Shown in pieces: positions 35,263-44,352 of a stretch of 64,000 nucleotides of DNA (positions are counted from its first letter, which is position 1; the number at the start of each line of letters is the position of its first letter). The notes beneath the pieces were generated by a model. The model was not told the DNA's origin, ran no database searches, and saw only the letters and a program-made list of their open reading frames with translations. A program made the position numbers and the translations under genes. This DNA comes from Roseobacter ponti. GTDB taxonomy: Bacteria; Pseudomonadota; Alphaproteobacteria; Rhodobacterales; Rhodobacteraceae. Location of the stretch: NCBI RefSeq assembly GCF_012932215.1, contig NZ_CP048788.1, positions 1,178,001 to 1,242,000 of the forward strand. Reading direction: 5' to 3'.

Positions 35263-36555
35263 TCAGCTGACCGCTTTGGCGAGCGCCTGATCCATATCCG
35301 CGATCAGGTCATCAGCGTCTTCTGTGCCGATGGAAATCCGCACCACACCGGGCCCGGCCCCTGCGGCCTCCTGCTGCTCCTGCGTCAGCTGGCGGTGCGT
35401 CGTGGACGCGGAGTGAATGACCAGCGACCGGGTGTCGCCGAGGTTGGCCACATGGCTGAAGATCTCCAGTGCATTCACGAATTTCACGCAGGCGTCATAG
35501 CCGCCTTTGATCGCAAAGGTGAAAAGCCCGCCCGCGCCTTTGGGGCAGATTTTGGCAACCCGTTCAAAATAGGGCGAAGATTTCAGACCGGCATAGGTGA
35601 CATAGTCCACCCGGTCGTCTTTCTCGAGCCATCCGGCAACCTTTTCGGCATTCTCAACGTGGCGATCCATCCGCAGCGAGAGCGTTTCGGTGCCCATCAG
35701 CGTATAATGCGCAGCACTCGGGTTCATGGTCATACCGAGATCGCGCAGACCGATGGCGATGCCGTGGAAGGTAAAGGCCAGGGGTCCGAAGGTCTCATGA
35801 AACTTCAGCCCGTGATAGGCAGGCTCGGGTTCGCTGAGCGAGGGGAATTTGTCATTGGCCGACCAGTCGAATTTACCGGAATCCACCACGCAGCCGCCCG
35901 TGACGGTGCCGTTGCCGGTGAGGTATTTGGTGGTCGAATGCACCACCAGCGTCGCACCGTGCTCGATCGGGCGGCAGAGATAGGGTGTGGCGGAAGTGTT
36001 ATCCACGATCAGCGGGATGCCGGCAGCGTCCGAGATCTCCGAGATCGCGTCGAGATCAGTGATATAGCCACCCGGGTTGGCGATGGCCTCGCAGAAAACG
36101 GCGCGGGTGTCATCGTTGATGGCGGCTTTGACCGCGTCGGTGTCGTCGAAATCAACAAAGGTGCAGGACCAGCCGAAACGTTTGATGGTATGGCTGAACT
36201 GCGTGACAGTGCCGCCGTAGAGGCGGGTGGAGGCCACGATGTTTTTGCCCGGGCTCATCAGCGGGAAGAGCGCCATGATCTGTGCGGCGTGCCCCGATGA
36301 GCAGCAGACGGCTCCGACACCGCCTTCGAGCATGGCGATGCGTTCCTGCAGCACGGCAACTGTGGGGTTGGTCAGGCGCGAGTAGATGAATCCCACTTCC
36401 TGCAGGTTAAAGAGTGCCGCGGCATGTTCTGCGTCGCGGAACACATAGGCTGTGGTGTTATAGATCGGGGTTTGCCGGGCGCCCGTTGCCGGGTCCGGGC
36501 GCGCGCCGGCGTGGATCTGGAGGGTATCGAAACCGTAATCGGGGCCGTCTTGCAT
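35263..36555 (-). CDS. metY: O-acetylhomoserine aminocarboxypropyltransferase
   Basis: 430 residues from ATG 36555 (GGGAG upstream; a start 30 bases earlier is possible). Cys/Met-metabolism PLP enzyme: IYNTTAYVFRDAEHAAALF, SSGHAAQIMAL, VDNTSATPYLCRP and the PLP-lysine segment HSTTKYLTG (Lys near residue 205). It makes homocysteine or methionine from O-acetylhomoserine and sulfide or methanethiol in the cytosol. No SAM riboswitch is visible upstream. Confidence 0.95.
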   Translation of the reverse strand: MQDGPDYGFDTLQIHAGARPDPATGARQTPIYNTTAYVFRDAEHAAALFNLQEVGFIYSRLTNPTVAVLQERIAMLEGGVGAVCCSSGHAAQIMALFPLMSPGKNIVASTRLYGGTVTQFSHTIKRFGWSCTFVDFDDTDAVKAAINDDTRAVFCEAIANPGGYITDLDAISEISDAAGIPLIVDNTSATPYLCRPIEHGATLVVHSTTKYLTGNGTVTGGCVVDSGKFDWSANDKFPSLSEPEPAYHGLKFHETFGPLAFTFHGIAIGLRDLGMTMNPSAAHYTLMGTETLSLRMDRHVENAEKVAGWLEKDDRVDYVTYAGLKSSPYFERVAKICPKGAGGLFTFAIKGGYDACVKFVNALEIFSHVANLGDTRSLVIHSASTTHRQLTQEQQEAAGAGPGVVRISIGTEDADDLIADMDQALAKAVS

Positions 36556-36624
36556 CTGGAATTCTCCCTGGATTTTCCGGCTCATGGTTAGGGCAAGCCG
36601 CGAACGGGTACAAGGGTGCTGCGC

Positions 36625-37635
36625 TCAGCGCATCCAGAGCTTTTGTGACCTGATCCGGTTGCGGATGGCGGCCTCTCGTTTGGGCAGATTGTCACGGTCA
36701 AAGAGCGCGCGCACCTTCGCGCCGCGGCCCTGATAGACATTGCGACGGATCGGATGAAAGCCCTTGAGCACCTTCTTGAGGCGGTTGGGCGCGGCGACGG
36801 TTTCCAGCAGTTCAACAACAGCGTCATTTTCACGTGCGTAAAGCAGCGGGAAGGTGCGGTAGTGGCAGCTGATCTCTCCGTCCAGAAGCCCGGCTGGCAG
36901 CGTATCGCGCCCGCCGCCCAGAGCGTGAATGACCAGCGGCAGGGCGATCTGGTCAAGCCAGGGTGTCAGGGTCTGTGCGCACAGCGCCTCAGGTGCATGA
37001 TCGCGGATCGCCAGGGCGTATTCCTCAAAGAGAGCGCCGAATTCCTGCGGGCAGCGAAAGAAGAAAAAGCCCGCATTGAAGTAGAGATACCGGCGCCAGT
37101 ATTCATCCGGATAATCAGGATCAAGCGAGCTTTCAAACTCGAGCCCGAATTTATCGTAAAGCGATTTCCAGATGCCGGTATATCCGGGTCCGTAAAGCGG
37201 CGGATCCGGCCAGGTTCCTTCACGCCGGAGTGAAGCCGTGGGCCGGTCAAAATCAAAGGGCACGCGGGTAATGTCCCCGGTGATCAGCGTATCGGTGTCA
37301 AAAAAGACAAACGGCTCGCCAGCGGGCATCGCGCGCAGCATCTCAATTTTGTTGCCGTAAGGGTATGAGGCCCCGAAATGCCGGTTTTCAAAAGGCAGGA
37401 TCTCGGCATCAAGATCCGTAAGTGCCCCGGTGATTGCGTCGTCGCTGATCCGCGGATCCCCGGGCCAGAGCGGGCCGGGCTGCGGCTCTGCCACCAGCAG
37501 TCTTCCGGTAAACCCCGGGCTGCTGTGCCGGAGCGAGGCCGCAAAAAGCAGCGCCTCATAGGCCAGCCTGCCCGACTGGGCAACGACCACGATGTTAAAG
37601 CGGGTTTCAGACGACGGTGCCTGTGTCTGTGGCAT
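36625..37635 (-). CDS. Putative GT-A type glycosyltransferase
   Basis: 336 residues. The N-terminal third has FNIVVVAQSGRLAYEALLFA and a DTD-like metal site FVFFDTDTLITGD near residue 110, as in GT-A fold nucleotide-sugar transferases. The remainder has NAGFFFFRCPQEFGALF and HYRTFPLLYARENDAVV. No signal peptide is seen. The donor and acceptor are unknown. It lies on the same strand upstream of metY, 69 bp away. Confidence 0.6.
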   Translation of the reverse strand: MPQTQAPSSETRFNIVVVAQSGRLAYEALLFAASLRHSSPGFTGRLLVAEPQPGPLWPGDPRISDDAITGALTDLDAEILPFENRHFGASYPYGNKIEMLRAMPAGEPFVFFDTDTLITGDITRVPFDFDRPTASLRREGTWPDPPLYGPGYTGIWKSLYDKFGLEFESSLDPDYPDEYWRRYLYFNAGFFFFRCPQEFGALFEEYALAIRDHAPEALCAQTLTPWLDQIALPLVIHALGGGRDTLPAGLLDGEISCHYRTFPLLYARENDAVVELLETVAAPNRLKKVLKGFHPIRRNVYQGRGAKVRALFDRDNLPKREAAIRNRIRSQKLWMR

Positions 37636-37719
37636 ATGTGCCCGGGGTCCTCTCGTGGGATGTTGGGCTCAGTATAGGCGGCAAACCCCGGCGCCGGAAG
37701 GGCTTTGCCCCAGGCTGCG

Positions 37720-38346
37720 TCAGCCGGTCAGCACGATATCGGCGGGCAGGGATTCTTCCTGCACAGTGCGGGCATTTGCCAGATCGTTCCGGGCCGCACG
37801 TTCTTCAGCGCGCTCAGGTGACAGACCGTGATCCAGCCAGCGCTGCACCAGCCTGCTTTGCAGCACTTTAATGGGCACATCGAGCCGCACAGACAGATCC
37901 CAGTACCGGCTCAGTTCGCGCCAGACCGGCGCATCGAGCAGCAGGTAATTACCCTCAAGAACCACGGTATCACAGCCGGGCCCCACGCGACCCGCAGAGG
38001 CAATGGATATATCGCGCGCGCGGTCAAAGAGCGGGTAAAAGACCTCATCCTCATCCGGCAGGCGCGAGACAAGATGCACGAACCCTGCGGCGTCGAATGT
38101 ATGCGGCGCGCCTTTGCGGTTGAGAGTGTCGCGGTCCAGAAGGATCTGATTGTGCAGGTGAAAGCCGTCCATCGGTACCACCTGGGCTGCGCACCCTTTT
38201 TCGTTAAGTGCTTCGCCGAGGCTGTGCGCCAGCGTTGTCTTGCCGCTGGCGGGGGCGCCGGCCAGTGCCACAAGGCGGCGACGGCCCCGGCGCGGGGCCG
38301 CCAGCACCCGGTCACAGACCGACTGTGCCGTTTGCTCAGGCGTCAT
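37720..38346 (-). CDS. frcK: P-loop sugar/nucleoside kinase-like protein of the fructose locus
   Basis: 208 residues. Walker A is LAGAPASGKTT near residue 30; MDGFHLHNQIL and VLEGNYLLLD are as in the uridine kinase/pantothenate kinase family (COG1072). It is the last gene after frcBCA, with a start overlapping the frcA stop by one base. In Sinorhizobium the homologous frcK sits at the same place. Its substrate, possibly fructose or a nucleoside-like sugar, is inferred. Confidence 0.8.
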   Translation of the reverse strand: MTPEQTAQSVCDRVLAAPRRGRRRLVALAGAPASGKTTLAHSLGEALNEKGCAAQVVPMDGFHLHNQILLDRDTLNRKGAPHTFDAAGFVHLVSRLPDEDEVFYPLFDRARDISIASAGRVGPGCDTVVLEGNYLLLDAPVWRELSRYWDLSVRLDVPIKVLQSRLVQRWLDHGLSPERAEERAARNDLANARTVQEESLPADIVLTG

Positions 38347-39119
38347 TATGCGGCCTGCGCTTCCGGCGGTTCCTTGGCGCCCGTCATGAAGGCCACAGCA
38401 TCCGACATCGTATAGTCTTTGGGGTCGATAACGCAGAGCCGTTTGCCCAGCCGGTGCACGTGGATGCGGTCTGCGACCTCGAACACATGGGGCATGTTGT
38501 GGCTGATCAGGATGATCGGAATGCCCCGTGATTTCACGTCAAGAATGAGCTCAAGCACCTTGCGGCTTTCCTTGACCCCGAGAGCTGCGGTCGGCTCGTC
38601 GAGAATGATCACCTTGGAGCCAAAGGCTGCGGCACGGGCCACGGCAACGCCCTGGCGCTGACCACCTGACAGGGTCTCGACCGCCTGGTTGATGTTCTGA
38701 ATGGTCATCAGGCCCAGCTCAGAGAGTTTGTCCCGCGCGAGCTTTTCCATGGTCTGGCGGTCCAGCTGGCGCAGGAATTTGCCGCGCCACCCTTCTTTGC
38801 GGATCTCGCGCCCCATGAACATATTGTCAGCAATCGACAGGGCAGGGGACATGGCAAGCGTCTGGTAGACAGTCTCGATGCCGGCCTCACGCGCCTGAAT
38901 GGGAGAGGTGAAGCGGACCTCTTTTCCCTCCAGCTCGACGGTGCCCGCATCAGGCACAACAGCGCCCGAGACAGCCTTGATCAGAGAGCTTTTGCCGGCA
39001 CCGTTGTCGCCGATCACGGCGAGGATCTCCCCTGGCATCAGATCAAAATCGCAGCGGTCGAGTGCGGTGACTTTACCATAGCGTTTGACCAGCCCGCGGC
39101 CTTTTAAAATCGGTTCCAT
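38346..39119 (-). CDS. frcA: Fructose ABC transporter ATPase
   Basis: 257 residues from ATG 39119. Walker A GDNGAGKSS near residue 38, signature LSGGQRQGVAVARA, Walker B KVIILDEPTAALG, and His switch SHNMPHVFE. It is a single ATPase domain rather than the double domain of ribose-type transporters. Start and stop codons overlap those of the neighbouring genes by one base. Confidence 0.93.
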   Translation of the reverse strand: MEPILKGRGLVKRYGKVTALDRCDFDLMPGEILAVIGDNGAGKSSLIKAVSGAVVPDAGTVELEGKEVRFTSPIQAREAGIETVYQTLAMSPALSIADNMFMGREIRKEGWRGKFLRQLDRQTMEKLARDKLSELGLMTIQNINQAVETLSGGQRQGVAVARAAAFGSKVIILDEPTAALGVKESRKVLELILDVKSRGIPIILISHNMPHVFEVADRIHVHRLGKRLCVIDPKDYTMSDAVAFMTGAKEPPEAQAA

Positions 39120-40180
39120 TATGCGGCCACCTTTCTGATCCACTGGTCCACCGCAACAGCGGCAATAATCAGCACGCCGATGAGCAGATATGTCCATTGC
39201 GCATCCGCGCCCATCAGGCGCAGCCCGAGGGTGAAGACACCCACGATAAGGGCTCCGAAGAAGGTGCCGAGGATTGATCCGCGCCCGCCAAAGAGCGAGA
39301 TGCCTCCGATCACCACGGCGGTGATGCTTTCGATGTTCAGGAGCTGTCCTGAGGTGGGTGAGACTGAGCCGATCCGTCCGATCAGCGCCCAGCCGGCGAT
39401 GGCACAGATAAACCCGGCGACCGCGTAGACGGATATAAGGGTCATTCTGACGTTTACGCCGGAGAGCTCAGCGGCCTCCGCATCGTCGCCGACCGCATAG
39501 ACGTGCCGGCCCCATGCTGTGTGTTTCAGAATAAAGGCAAGGATCAGGACGATGGCGATCATCATGATGACGCCCACGGTAAAGACCGCACCGCCGATCT
39601 GGAACTTCGCCCCGAGCAGTTGCAGGACGGGCGCCTGTTCGGCGATTTCCTGGGCGCGGATGGTCTCGTTCCGTGAATAGAGGAAGTTAGCGGCGAGCAC
39701 GATCTGCCACATGCCGAGCGTCACGATAAAGGGTGGCAGCTTCATGGCAGCGACAAGCCAGCCGTTCAGAGCACCGATGGCGGTACCGAACATCAGACCA
39801 CAGGCGACGGCGACCTCGACGGGCAGTCCGTAGCGGAATGTAAACTGCCCCATCACCACCGAAGAGATCACTGCAATGGCACCGACGCTGAGGTCGATGC
39901 CGGCAGTCAGGATCACCAGAGACTGTGCCGCGGCAACGATGCCCACGATCTGTACCTGCTGGAGAATGAGGGTCAGCGCAAAGGGTGAGAAAAACTTTGA
40001 CCCGAGTGCGAGGCCAAAAACCAGGATCGAGGCCAGCAGCACGATAAGCGGCACGAGTGCCGGTGTGGTGTGCAGCGCGTGATGAAAACGACCCACAAAG
40101 CCTTTGTGCGGATCGTCAAAGGCCGCGACATCTGAGGCGGCGGTTGAGACGGTTTTTTCGTAGTCGTCCGATGTGGACAC
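39119..40180 (-). CDS. frcC: Fructose ABC transporter permease
   Basis: 353 residues with eight to ten membrane spans. The ribose/xylose/AraH-type motif AGIDLSVGAIAVIS and GGISLFGGRGSILGTFFGAL are visible. The first roughly 40 residues are cytosolic and longer than in ribose permeases. It follows frcB after a 71-bp gap that carries a stable hairpin. Confidence 0.93.
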   Translation of the reverse strand: MSTSDDYEKTVSTAASDVAAFDDPHKGFVGRFHHALHTTPALVPLIVLLASILVFGLALGSKFFSPFALTLILQQVQIVGIVAAAQSLVILTAGIDLSVGAIAVISSVVMGQFTFRYGLPVEVAVACGLMFGTAIGALNGWLVAAMKLPPFIVTLGMWQIVLAANFLYSRNETIRAQEIAEQAPVLQLLGAKFQIGGAVFTVGVIMMIAIVLILAFILKHTAWGRHVYAVGDDAEAAELSGVNVRMTLISVYAVAGFICAIAGWALIGRIGSVSPTSGQLLNIESITAVVIGGISLFGGRGSILGTFFGALIVGVFTLGLRLMGADAQWTYLLIGVLIIAAVAVDQWIRKVAA

Positions 40181-40202
40181 AAGATTCCCCCCTGTTCCGG
40201 AT

Positions 40203-40228
40203 CGGACGGGCCTTGCGCGGCCCGTCCG
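40203..40228 (-). other. Intercistronic hairpin between frcB and frcC
   Basis: CGGACGGGCC (40203-40212) pairs with GGCCCGTCCG (40219-40228). On the transcribed (minus) strand no T-run follows, so it probably protects the upstream frcB mRNA rather than ending transcription. This would give more binding protein than permease. Confidence 0.65.
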
Positions 40229-40251
40229 TCTTTTTACTCAGCGGTGCCTGT

Positions 40252-41271
40252 TCAGCCCCAGCAGAGGTTCATGCCTTCATCGGTATCGATCGAGTCGACC
40301 CCGTCAGCAGGCTGGTCAGTGACCAGCGCCACGCCGGTGTCAAAAAAGGCTTTGCCCTCTGTGGCTTCGGGCTTCGTGCCGTCTTTGGCCCAGGCCGCGA
40401 TCGCCTCGATGCCTTTGGAGGCCATCAGCAGCGGATACTGCTGAGAGGTGGCGCCGATTACACCGTCTTTGATGTTCTGCACACCCGGGCAGCCGCCGTC
40501 CACGGAGACGATCAGCACGTCATTTTCGCGTCCGATCGATTTCAGCGCCTGATAGGCGCCGGCTGCGGCAGGCTCGTTGATGGTGTACACCACGTTGATG
40601 GTCGGATCCTGCGCGAGCAGGTTTTCCATCGCCTTGCGGCCACCCTCTTCGTTGCCGGCAGTGACGTCATGGCCGACGATCCGATCATCTTCCTCATCGC
40701 CCCAGCGGCTGGGGTCTTTCACGTCGATGCCAAAGCCCGTCATGAAGCCCTGGTCGCGAAGTACACCGACAGAAGGCTGGCTTACGGCCAGATCCAGCAT
40801 GCCGATGCGGGCATCTGCGGCAGCATCGCCCAGCGAGGCTGCGGCCCATTTGCCGATCAGCTCACCGGCGAGGAAGTTGTCCGTAGCAAAGGTCATATCG
40901 GCGGAATCGATGGGCTCAAGCGGCGTGTCGAGCGCGATCACCAGCAGGCCTGCGTCGCGTGCCTGCTGAACTGCCGGCACGATCGAGGAGGTGTCAGAAG
41001 CGGTCAGCAGAATGCCCTTGGCGCCGTTGGCAATGCAGGTTTCGATCGCGGCCACCTGAGTTTCGTGGTCCCCGTCGACCTTGCCCGCATAGCTGTTCAG
41101 CGTGATGCCGAGTTCTTCGGCTTTGGCTGTGGCACCTTCACGCATCTTCACAAAGAAGGGGTTGGTGTCGGTTTTTGTGATCAGGCATGCGGATACGCTG
41201 TGGCCATCGGCCATTGCCGTTCCCGCCTGAGCGATCAGAGCAAGTGCTGTACCTGCGATAAGTTTTTTCAT
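40252..41271 (-). CDS. frcB: Fructose ABC transporter periplasmic binding protein
   Basis: 339 residues. A signal peptide ([19 protein letters not shown]) is followed by the type I periplasmic binding fold: [35 protein letters not shown], and [17 protein letters not shown]. Order frcB-frcC-frcA-frcK, with frcR divergent, matches the Sinorhizobium fructose system. High-affinity fructose binding is inferred from that similarity. Confidence 0.93.
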   Translation of the reverse strand: MKKLIAGTALALIAQAGTAMADGHSVSACLITKTDTNPFFVKMREGATAKAEELGITLNSYAGKVDGDHETQVAAIETCIANGAKGILLTASDTSSIVPAVQQARDAGLLVIALDTPLEPIDSADMTFATDNFLAGELIGKWAAASLGDAAADARIGMLDLAVSQPSVGVLRDQGFMTGFGIDVKDPSRWGDEEDDRIVGHDVTAGNEEGGRKAMENLLAQDPTINVVYTINEPAAAGAYQALKSIGRENDVLIVSVDGGCPGVQNIKDGVIGATSQQYPLLMASKGIEAIAAWAKDGTKPEATEGKAFFDTGVALVTDQPADGVDSIDTDEGMNLCWG

Positions 41272-41383
41272 GATGTCCTCCCGGATTTTATTTCGTTCAG
41301 CGTGCCCCGCAGGCCACGTGCCCTGTCTGCCTCCACAGACCGGATGACCCTTAAAAAGACCGATTCCTGCGCTGCTGTCAATA

Positions 41384-41404
41384 AATAAATAAACTTGATT
41401 TATT
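41384..41404. promoter_or_regulatory. Inverted repeat between frcB and frcR, candidate FrcR operator
   Basis: AATAAAT (41384-41390) faces ATTTATT (41398-41404) with a seven-base centre. It lies in the 160-bp AT-rich region between the divergent frcB and frcR starts, where a ROK repressor would bind. Confidence 0.55.
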
Positions 41405-41431
41405 AATCGATCCGAGGCTTAACTATCATAC

Positions 41432-42652
41432 ATGAGCCATGCGGATGTAGAAATGGATGGCGGTGACATCGTCCGGAAACTCGGGGGCGTAAACCAGAGC
41501 GGGGTGCGCAACCATAACGAACGCCTGCTGATGTCTATGCTGCAGCGGTCAGGCGGCATGGCGGGCAGCGATATGGCCAGACAGGCCGGTCTCTCGCCGC
41601 AGACGGTATCCGTGATTCTGCGCAAGCTTGAAAAGGACGGGCTGCTCAGACGGGGCGACCCGGTGCGCGGAAAGGTGGGAAAACCGTCGATCCCGATGCA
41701 GCTCGATCCTAACGGTATTTTCGCCTTTGGCCTGAAAATCGGCCGGCGCAGTGCCGATCTGCTGGTACTGGATTTTGTCGGAAAGGTGCGCGCGCAGCTG
41801 AAAAAGGCCTATGAGTATCCGGTGCCTGAGGAAATATTTGCCTTTCTGCGTGAGGGTCTTGTTGATCTGACAACAGGAATGACCGCAACGCAGCGTCAGA
41901 GGTTGTGCGGCATCGGTATCGCTACGCCGTTTGATCTGTGGAAATGGCACAAACTCGCCGGCAATCCGGCGCGGGACGACATCGGCTGGAAAGACGTGAA
42001 TTTCCGCAGTGAGATCTCGGCGTTTTCCGATCTGCCGGTTTATGTCGGAAACGACGCGACCGCAGCCTGCCGGGCAGAGAATCTTTTCGGACGTGAAAAC
42101 GGATTTTCAGACTACGCGTATTTCTTTGTGGGGTCGTTTGTTGGCGGGGGCATCGTGCTGAATGACACTGTCTTCCAGGGCAATCAGGGCAACGCCGGTG
42201 CACTGGGCGCCATACGCAGCACCGGCCCGCTCGGAGAGAGCCGTCAGCTGGTCGATGTGGCCTCGGTTCATCTGCTGGAGGCGCGTCTGGTCGAGGCGGG
42301 GATCAGCCCGCGCGTTCTCTGGGAAGAGCCTCAGGACTGGAGCAGCCTTGCCCGCTATGTCGATCCCTGGCTGGGGGAGACTGCGCAGGAGCTGGCAAAG
42401 GCGGCCCTCTCGGTCTGTGCGGTCATCGATTTTGAAGGCGTGGTAATTGACGGCGCTTTTCCTGAAGCGGTGCGCGACGAACTCGTGGAACGCGTCAACC
42501 GCTATCTGGCAAGCCAGGACACAAGGGGTCTGATTGTCCCGCAGGTGGTCAGTGGCAGCATCGGCGCAAATGCACGCGGGATCGGTGCGGCCTGTGGCCC
42601 GGTGTCATCGCAGCTGCTTCTGGATAAAAACGCTGGTCTTTCGGTCTTCTGA
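41432..42652 (+). CDS. frcR: ROK-family transcriptional repressor
   Basis: 406 residues. The winged helix-turn-helix is GSDMARQAGLSPQTVSVILR with a wing PVRGKVGKPSIP. The ROK domain follows, with YVGNDATAACRAENLFG and VGSFVGGGIVLN. It is divergent from the frc operon and probably represses it until fructose or its phosphate binds. Confidence 0.92.
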   Translation: MSHADVEMDGGDIVRKLGGVNQSGVRNHNERLLMSMLQRSGGMAGSDMARQAGLSPQTVSVILRKLEKDGLLRRGDPVRGKVGKPSIPMQLDPNGIFAFGLKIGRRSADLLVLDFVGKVRAQLKKAYEYPVPEEIFAFLREGLVDLTTGMTATQRQRLCGIGIATPFDLWKWHKLAGNPARDDIGWKDVNFRSEISAFSDLPVYVGNDATAACRAENLFGRENGFSDYAYFFVGSFVGGGIVLNDTVFQGNQGNAGALGAIRSTGPLGESRQLVDVASVHLLEARLVEAGISPRVLWEEPQDWSSLARYVDPWLGETAQELAKAALSVCAVIDFEGVVIDGAFPEAVRDELVERVNRYLASQDTRGLIVPQVVSGSIGANARGIGAACGPVSSQLLLDKNAGLSVF

Positions 42653-43036
42653 TATTCCGGCTCAGGCAGGGCGGGAAGGTCCGGAGTGCGGAAATAACGG
42701 ATCAGCGCGTCACTGCGCAGCGGATGAAATGACGGACATCTGAAAGGAGATAAGTGGTGGTGGTCGCAGTCTCCGGCGAACTGGTCTCTATTTCATATTT
42801 TCCTGTTTAAAGGGAATATACAGGGAAAATCGGCGTTTTTGGCTTCGGATACGCCAATTCTGGCGATTTTCCCCTTGGTTCAATGCCGTTTTACAAGGCT
42901 TTAGGGGGCGCTTCCCTGTTCTGACGAGAACAGGGATTTTTGCACGTCAGAGCAGGGAACGAGTCCGTGTGAACAGGGAAGGGGGGGCGCGAAACAGGGA
43001 TTGCCCTAATGCCCGAAACAAGCCCGACCAGTTTGC
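42653..43036. other. Intergenic boundary region with CAGGGA repeats
   Basis: No gene seen in 384 bases. Contains a set of inverted and direct repeats built on CAGGGA, listed separately. It marks the passage from conserved chromosome to accessory DNA. Confidence 0.5.
42823..43000. repeat. CAGGGA repeat cluster: two inverted repeats and four direct repeats about 21 bp apart
   Basis: GGGAAAATCG (42823-42832) faces CGATTTTCCC (42864-42873). TCCCTGTTCT (42913-42922) and AGAACAGGGA (42927-42936) form a perfect hairpin. Nine-base units GAACAGGGA, GAGCAGGGA, GAACAGGGA and AAACAGGGA start at 42928, 42950, 42971 and 42992, each two helical turns apart. The regular spacing is that of iterons or recombinase arm sites. 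Confidence 0.75.
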
Positions 43037-43890
43037 TCACCGGAATCCTGATATGCCAAGTTCTTTGAGACCGCCGTCTTCGTCGTCTGCCGGCAATTCG
43101 GCCCAAAGCAGCGTGACCGCATGGCCTCTGGAGGCGACCCGCGTTTGCTCGCAGAGTTCAAGGTCCGACCTGCCCGTCCAAGGGTGGGGGTCCGCCTCGG
43201 CAAGCTGCGTAAATCCGGGTTGCGCCTTTGTGATCGCTCGGAAAGCCGCTGATGTTTGTGGAACTCGGTCGCCTTTTTTAAGTGCTACGAAAGGGAAATT
43301 CTTGCTTCTTACAGAATACCGGACTCGACTTTCAAAAGGCCAAACTACAGCAAGCGTTTCGTCTCGAAGGGAGAGCATGCGGCGGACGCAGGCCTTGAGG
43401 CTGAGATCGAGAAAATCACGCAACCGCTGCGCATCCCGCAGATCCGGATCGTCTGAACAAAACGGTGTCATCAAATAAGCTGGCGCCAGCAACTCAATCG
43501 CAAACTGATTGGCCTGGGTTTTCTGCTTTACATGCTGCTTTCCTTTGCGGGCCTCGTGCATGTCTTGCGCCGAGCAGGTAAACCCGCTTTCGCCAGACAG
43601 CTGATGGCGTTCCATCAGAAAGTGCCCCAGTTCATGCGCAACGGTAAATCGGGCTCGACGGGTTCCCTTTGCGTTGTTGGCAAGAATCGCGCCGGTGCTA
43701 CGATGCGCGTTGGTCAGCAGCATGCCCTCAAAACCAACGAAGTGGTCCAGCGGACATCTGCAATGTCCAAAGCGCGCGCGATTTCTACGACTGGCACCGC
43801 TGATGACAGTGGTCCGAGCAATTGATGAACTGTGCCAGCAAGAACAACCGGATTGTGGAAGTCTGCAACTTCGACACGGTCCAATTGCAC
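43037..43890 (-). pseudogene. ImmA/IrrE-family metallopeptidase gene with a frameshift
   Basis: From GTG 43890 one frame codes the expected N-terminus (VQLDRVEVADFHNPVV ... VEIARALDIADVR) and stops at 43714. The next frame, from about 43745, continues with LDHFVGFEGMLLTNAHRS and FTVAHELGHFLMERH, the HExxH zinc site, to a stop at 43037. One missing base near 43745 joins the two. ImmA-type proteases cleave partner repressors; the XRE gene directly upstream (its stop overlaps the leader) is that partner. An ATG at 43723 could still make a 228-residue protein with the active site but without the N-terminal part. Confidence 0.75.
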
Positions 43891-43891
43891 C

Positions 43892-44224
43892 CTATTGCGT
43901 GCCTTCCGGGTTCTTTTGCTTCATTGCATCGATCATTTGCTCAACAATCTCTCGATCCCTCTTGGTCAACTTATCCAAGCCGCGGTGGATGCGCTCGATC
44001 TGCAATTCATCCGCTCTCGGTTCAGCGGCCTCTCCTGTGAGCACGTCGATACCAACGCCGTAATGCGCGGCAAGCTTGCGCACCAGTTCGAATGAAGGGT
44101 TTTTACTGCGTCCCTTTTCCAGCTCCCAGACATGCGCTTTTGAGACGCCCACCTTGTCGGCAACTTCCTGAAGGGATTCCTGCGTTTTTTGTCTGAGGCT
44201 GAAGAGCCGTTCTCCAATATCCAT
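43892..44224 (-). CDS. XRE-family helix-turn-helix repressor
   Basis: 110 residues. N-terminal XRE domain: LQEVADKVGVSKAHVWELEK and LVRKLAAHYGVGIDVL. The C-terminus is a short helix that may dimerise. It lies just upstream of the ImmA-like gene and divergent from the methyltransferase remnant. The pair resembles the ImmR/ImmA switch of integrative elements. Confidence 0.88.
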   Translation of the reverse strand: MDIGERLFSLRQKTQESLQEVADKVGVSKAHVWELEKGRSKNPSFELVRKLAAHYGVGIDVLTGEAAEPRADELQIERIHRGLDKLTKRDREIVEQMIDAMKQKNPEGTQ

Positions 44225-44232
44225 GACGACTT

Positions 44233-44296
44233 TTTGTAAGATGTGTCGAACGGTACAATGCGACTGTAGTTGACGACTGTCAAATTGTAAGATGTT
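44233..44296. promoter_or_regulatory. Candidate operators between the XRE gene and the methyltransferase remnant
   Basis: TTGTAAGATGT occurs twice (44234-44244 and 44285-44295). A perfect dyad TTGAC-GACT-GTCAA lies at 44270-44283; on the minus strand its right arm supplies a TTGACA-like -35 for the XRE gene. Confidence 0.5.
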
Positions 44297-44352
44297 TCAT
44301 GCGATAGGGGCAGGTAGATCGACTCTGCGTGCGAGCAGTAAAGGAGCCGAAG

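Noticed and set aside
36556-36624. SAM-responsive riboswitch upstream of metY
   Set aside because: The 69-bp leader lacks the conserved loops of SAM-II or SAM/SAH types and shows no clear pseudoknot.
40057-41388. 443-residue plus-strand open frame
   Set aside because: Antisense to frcB and the start of frcC, both of which show clear family motifs.
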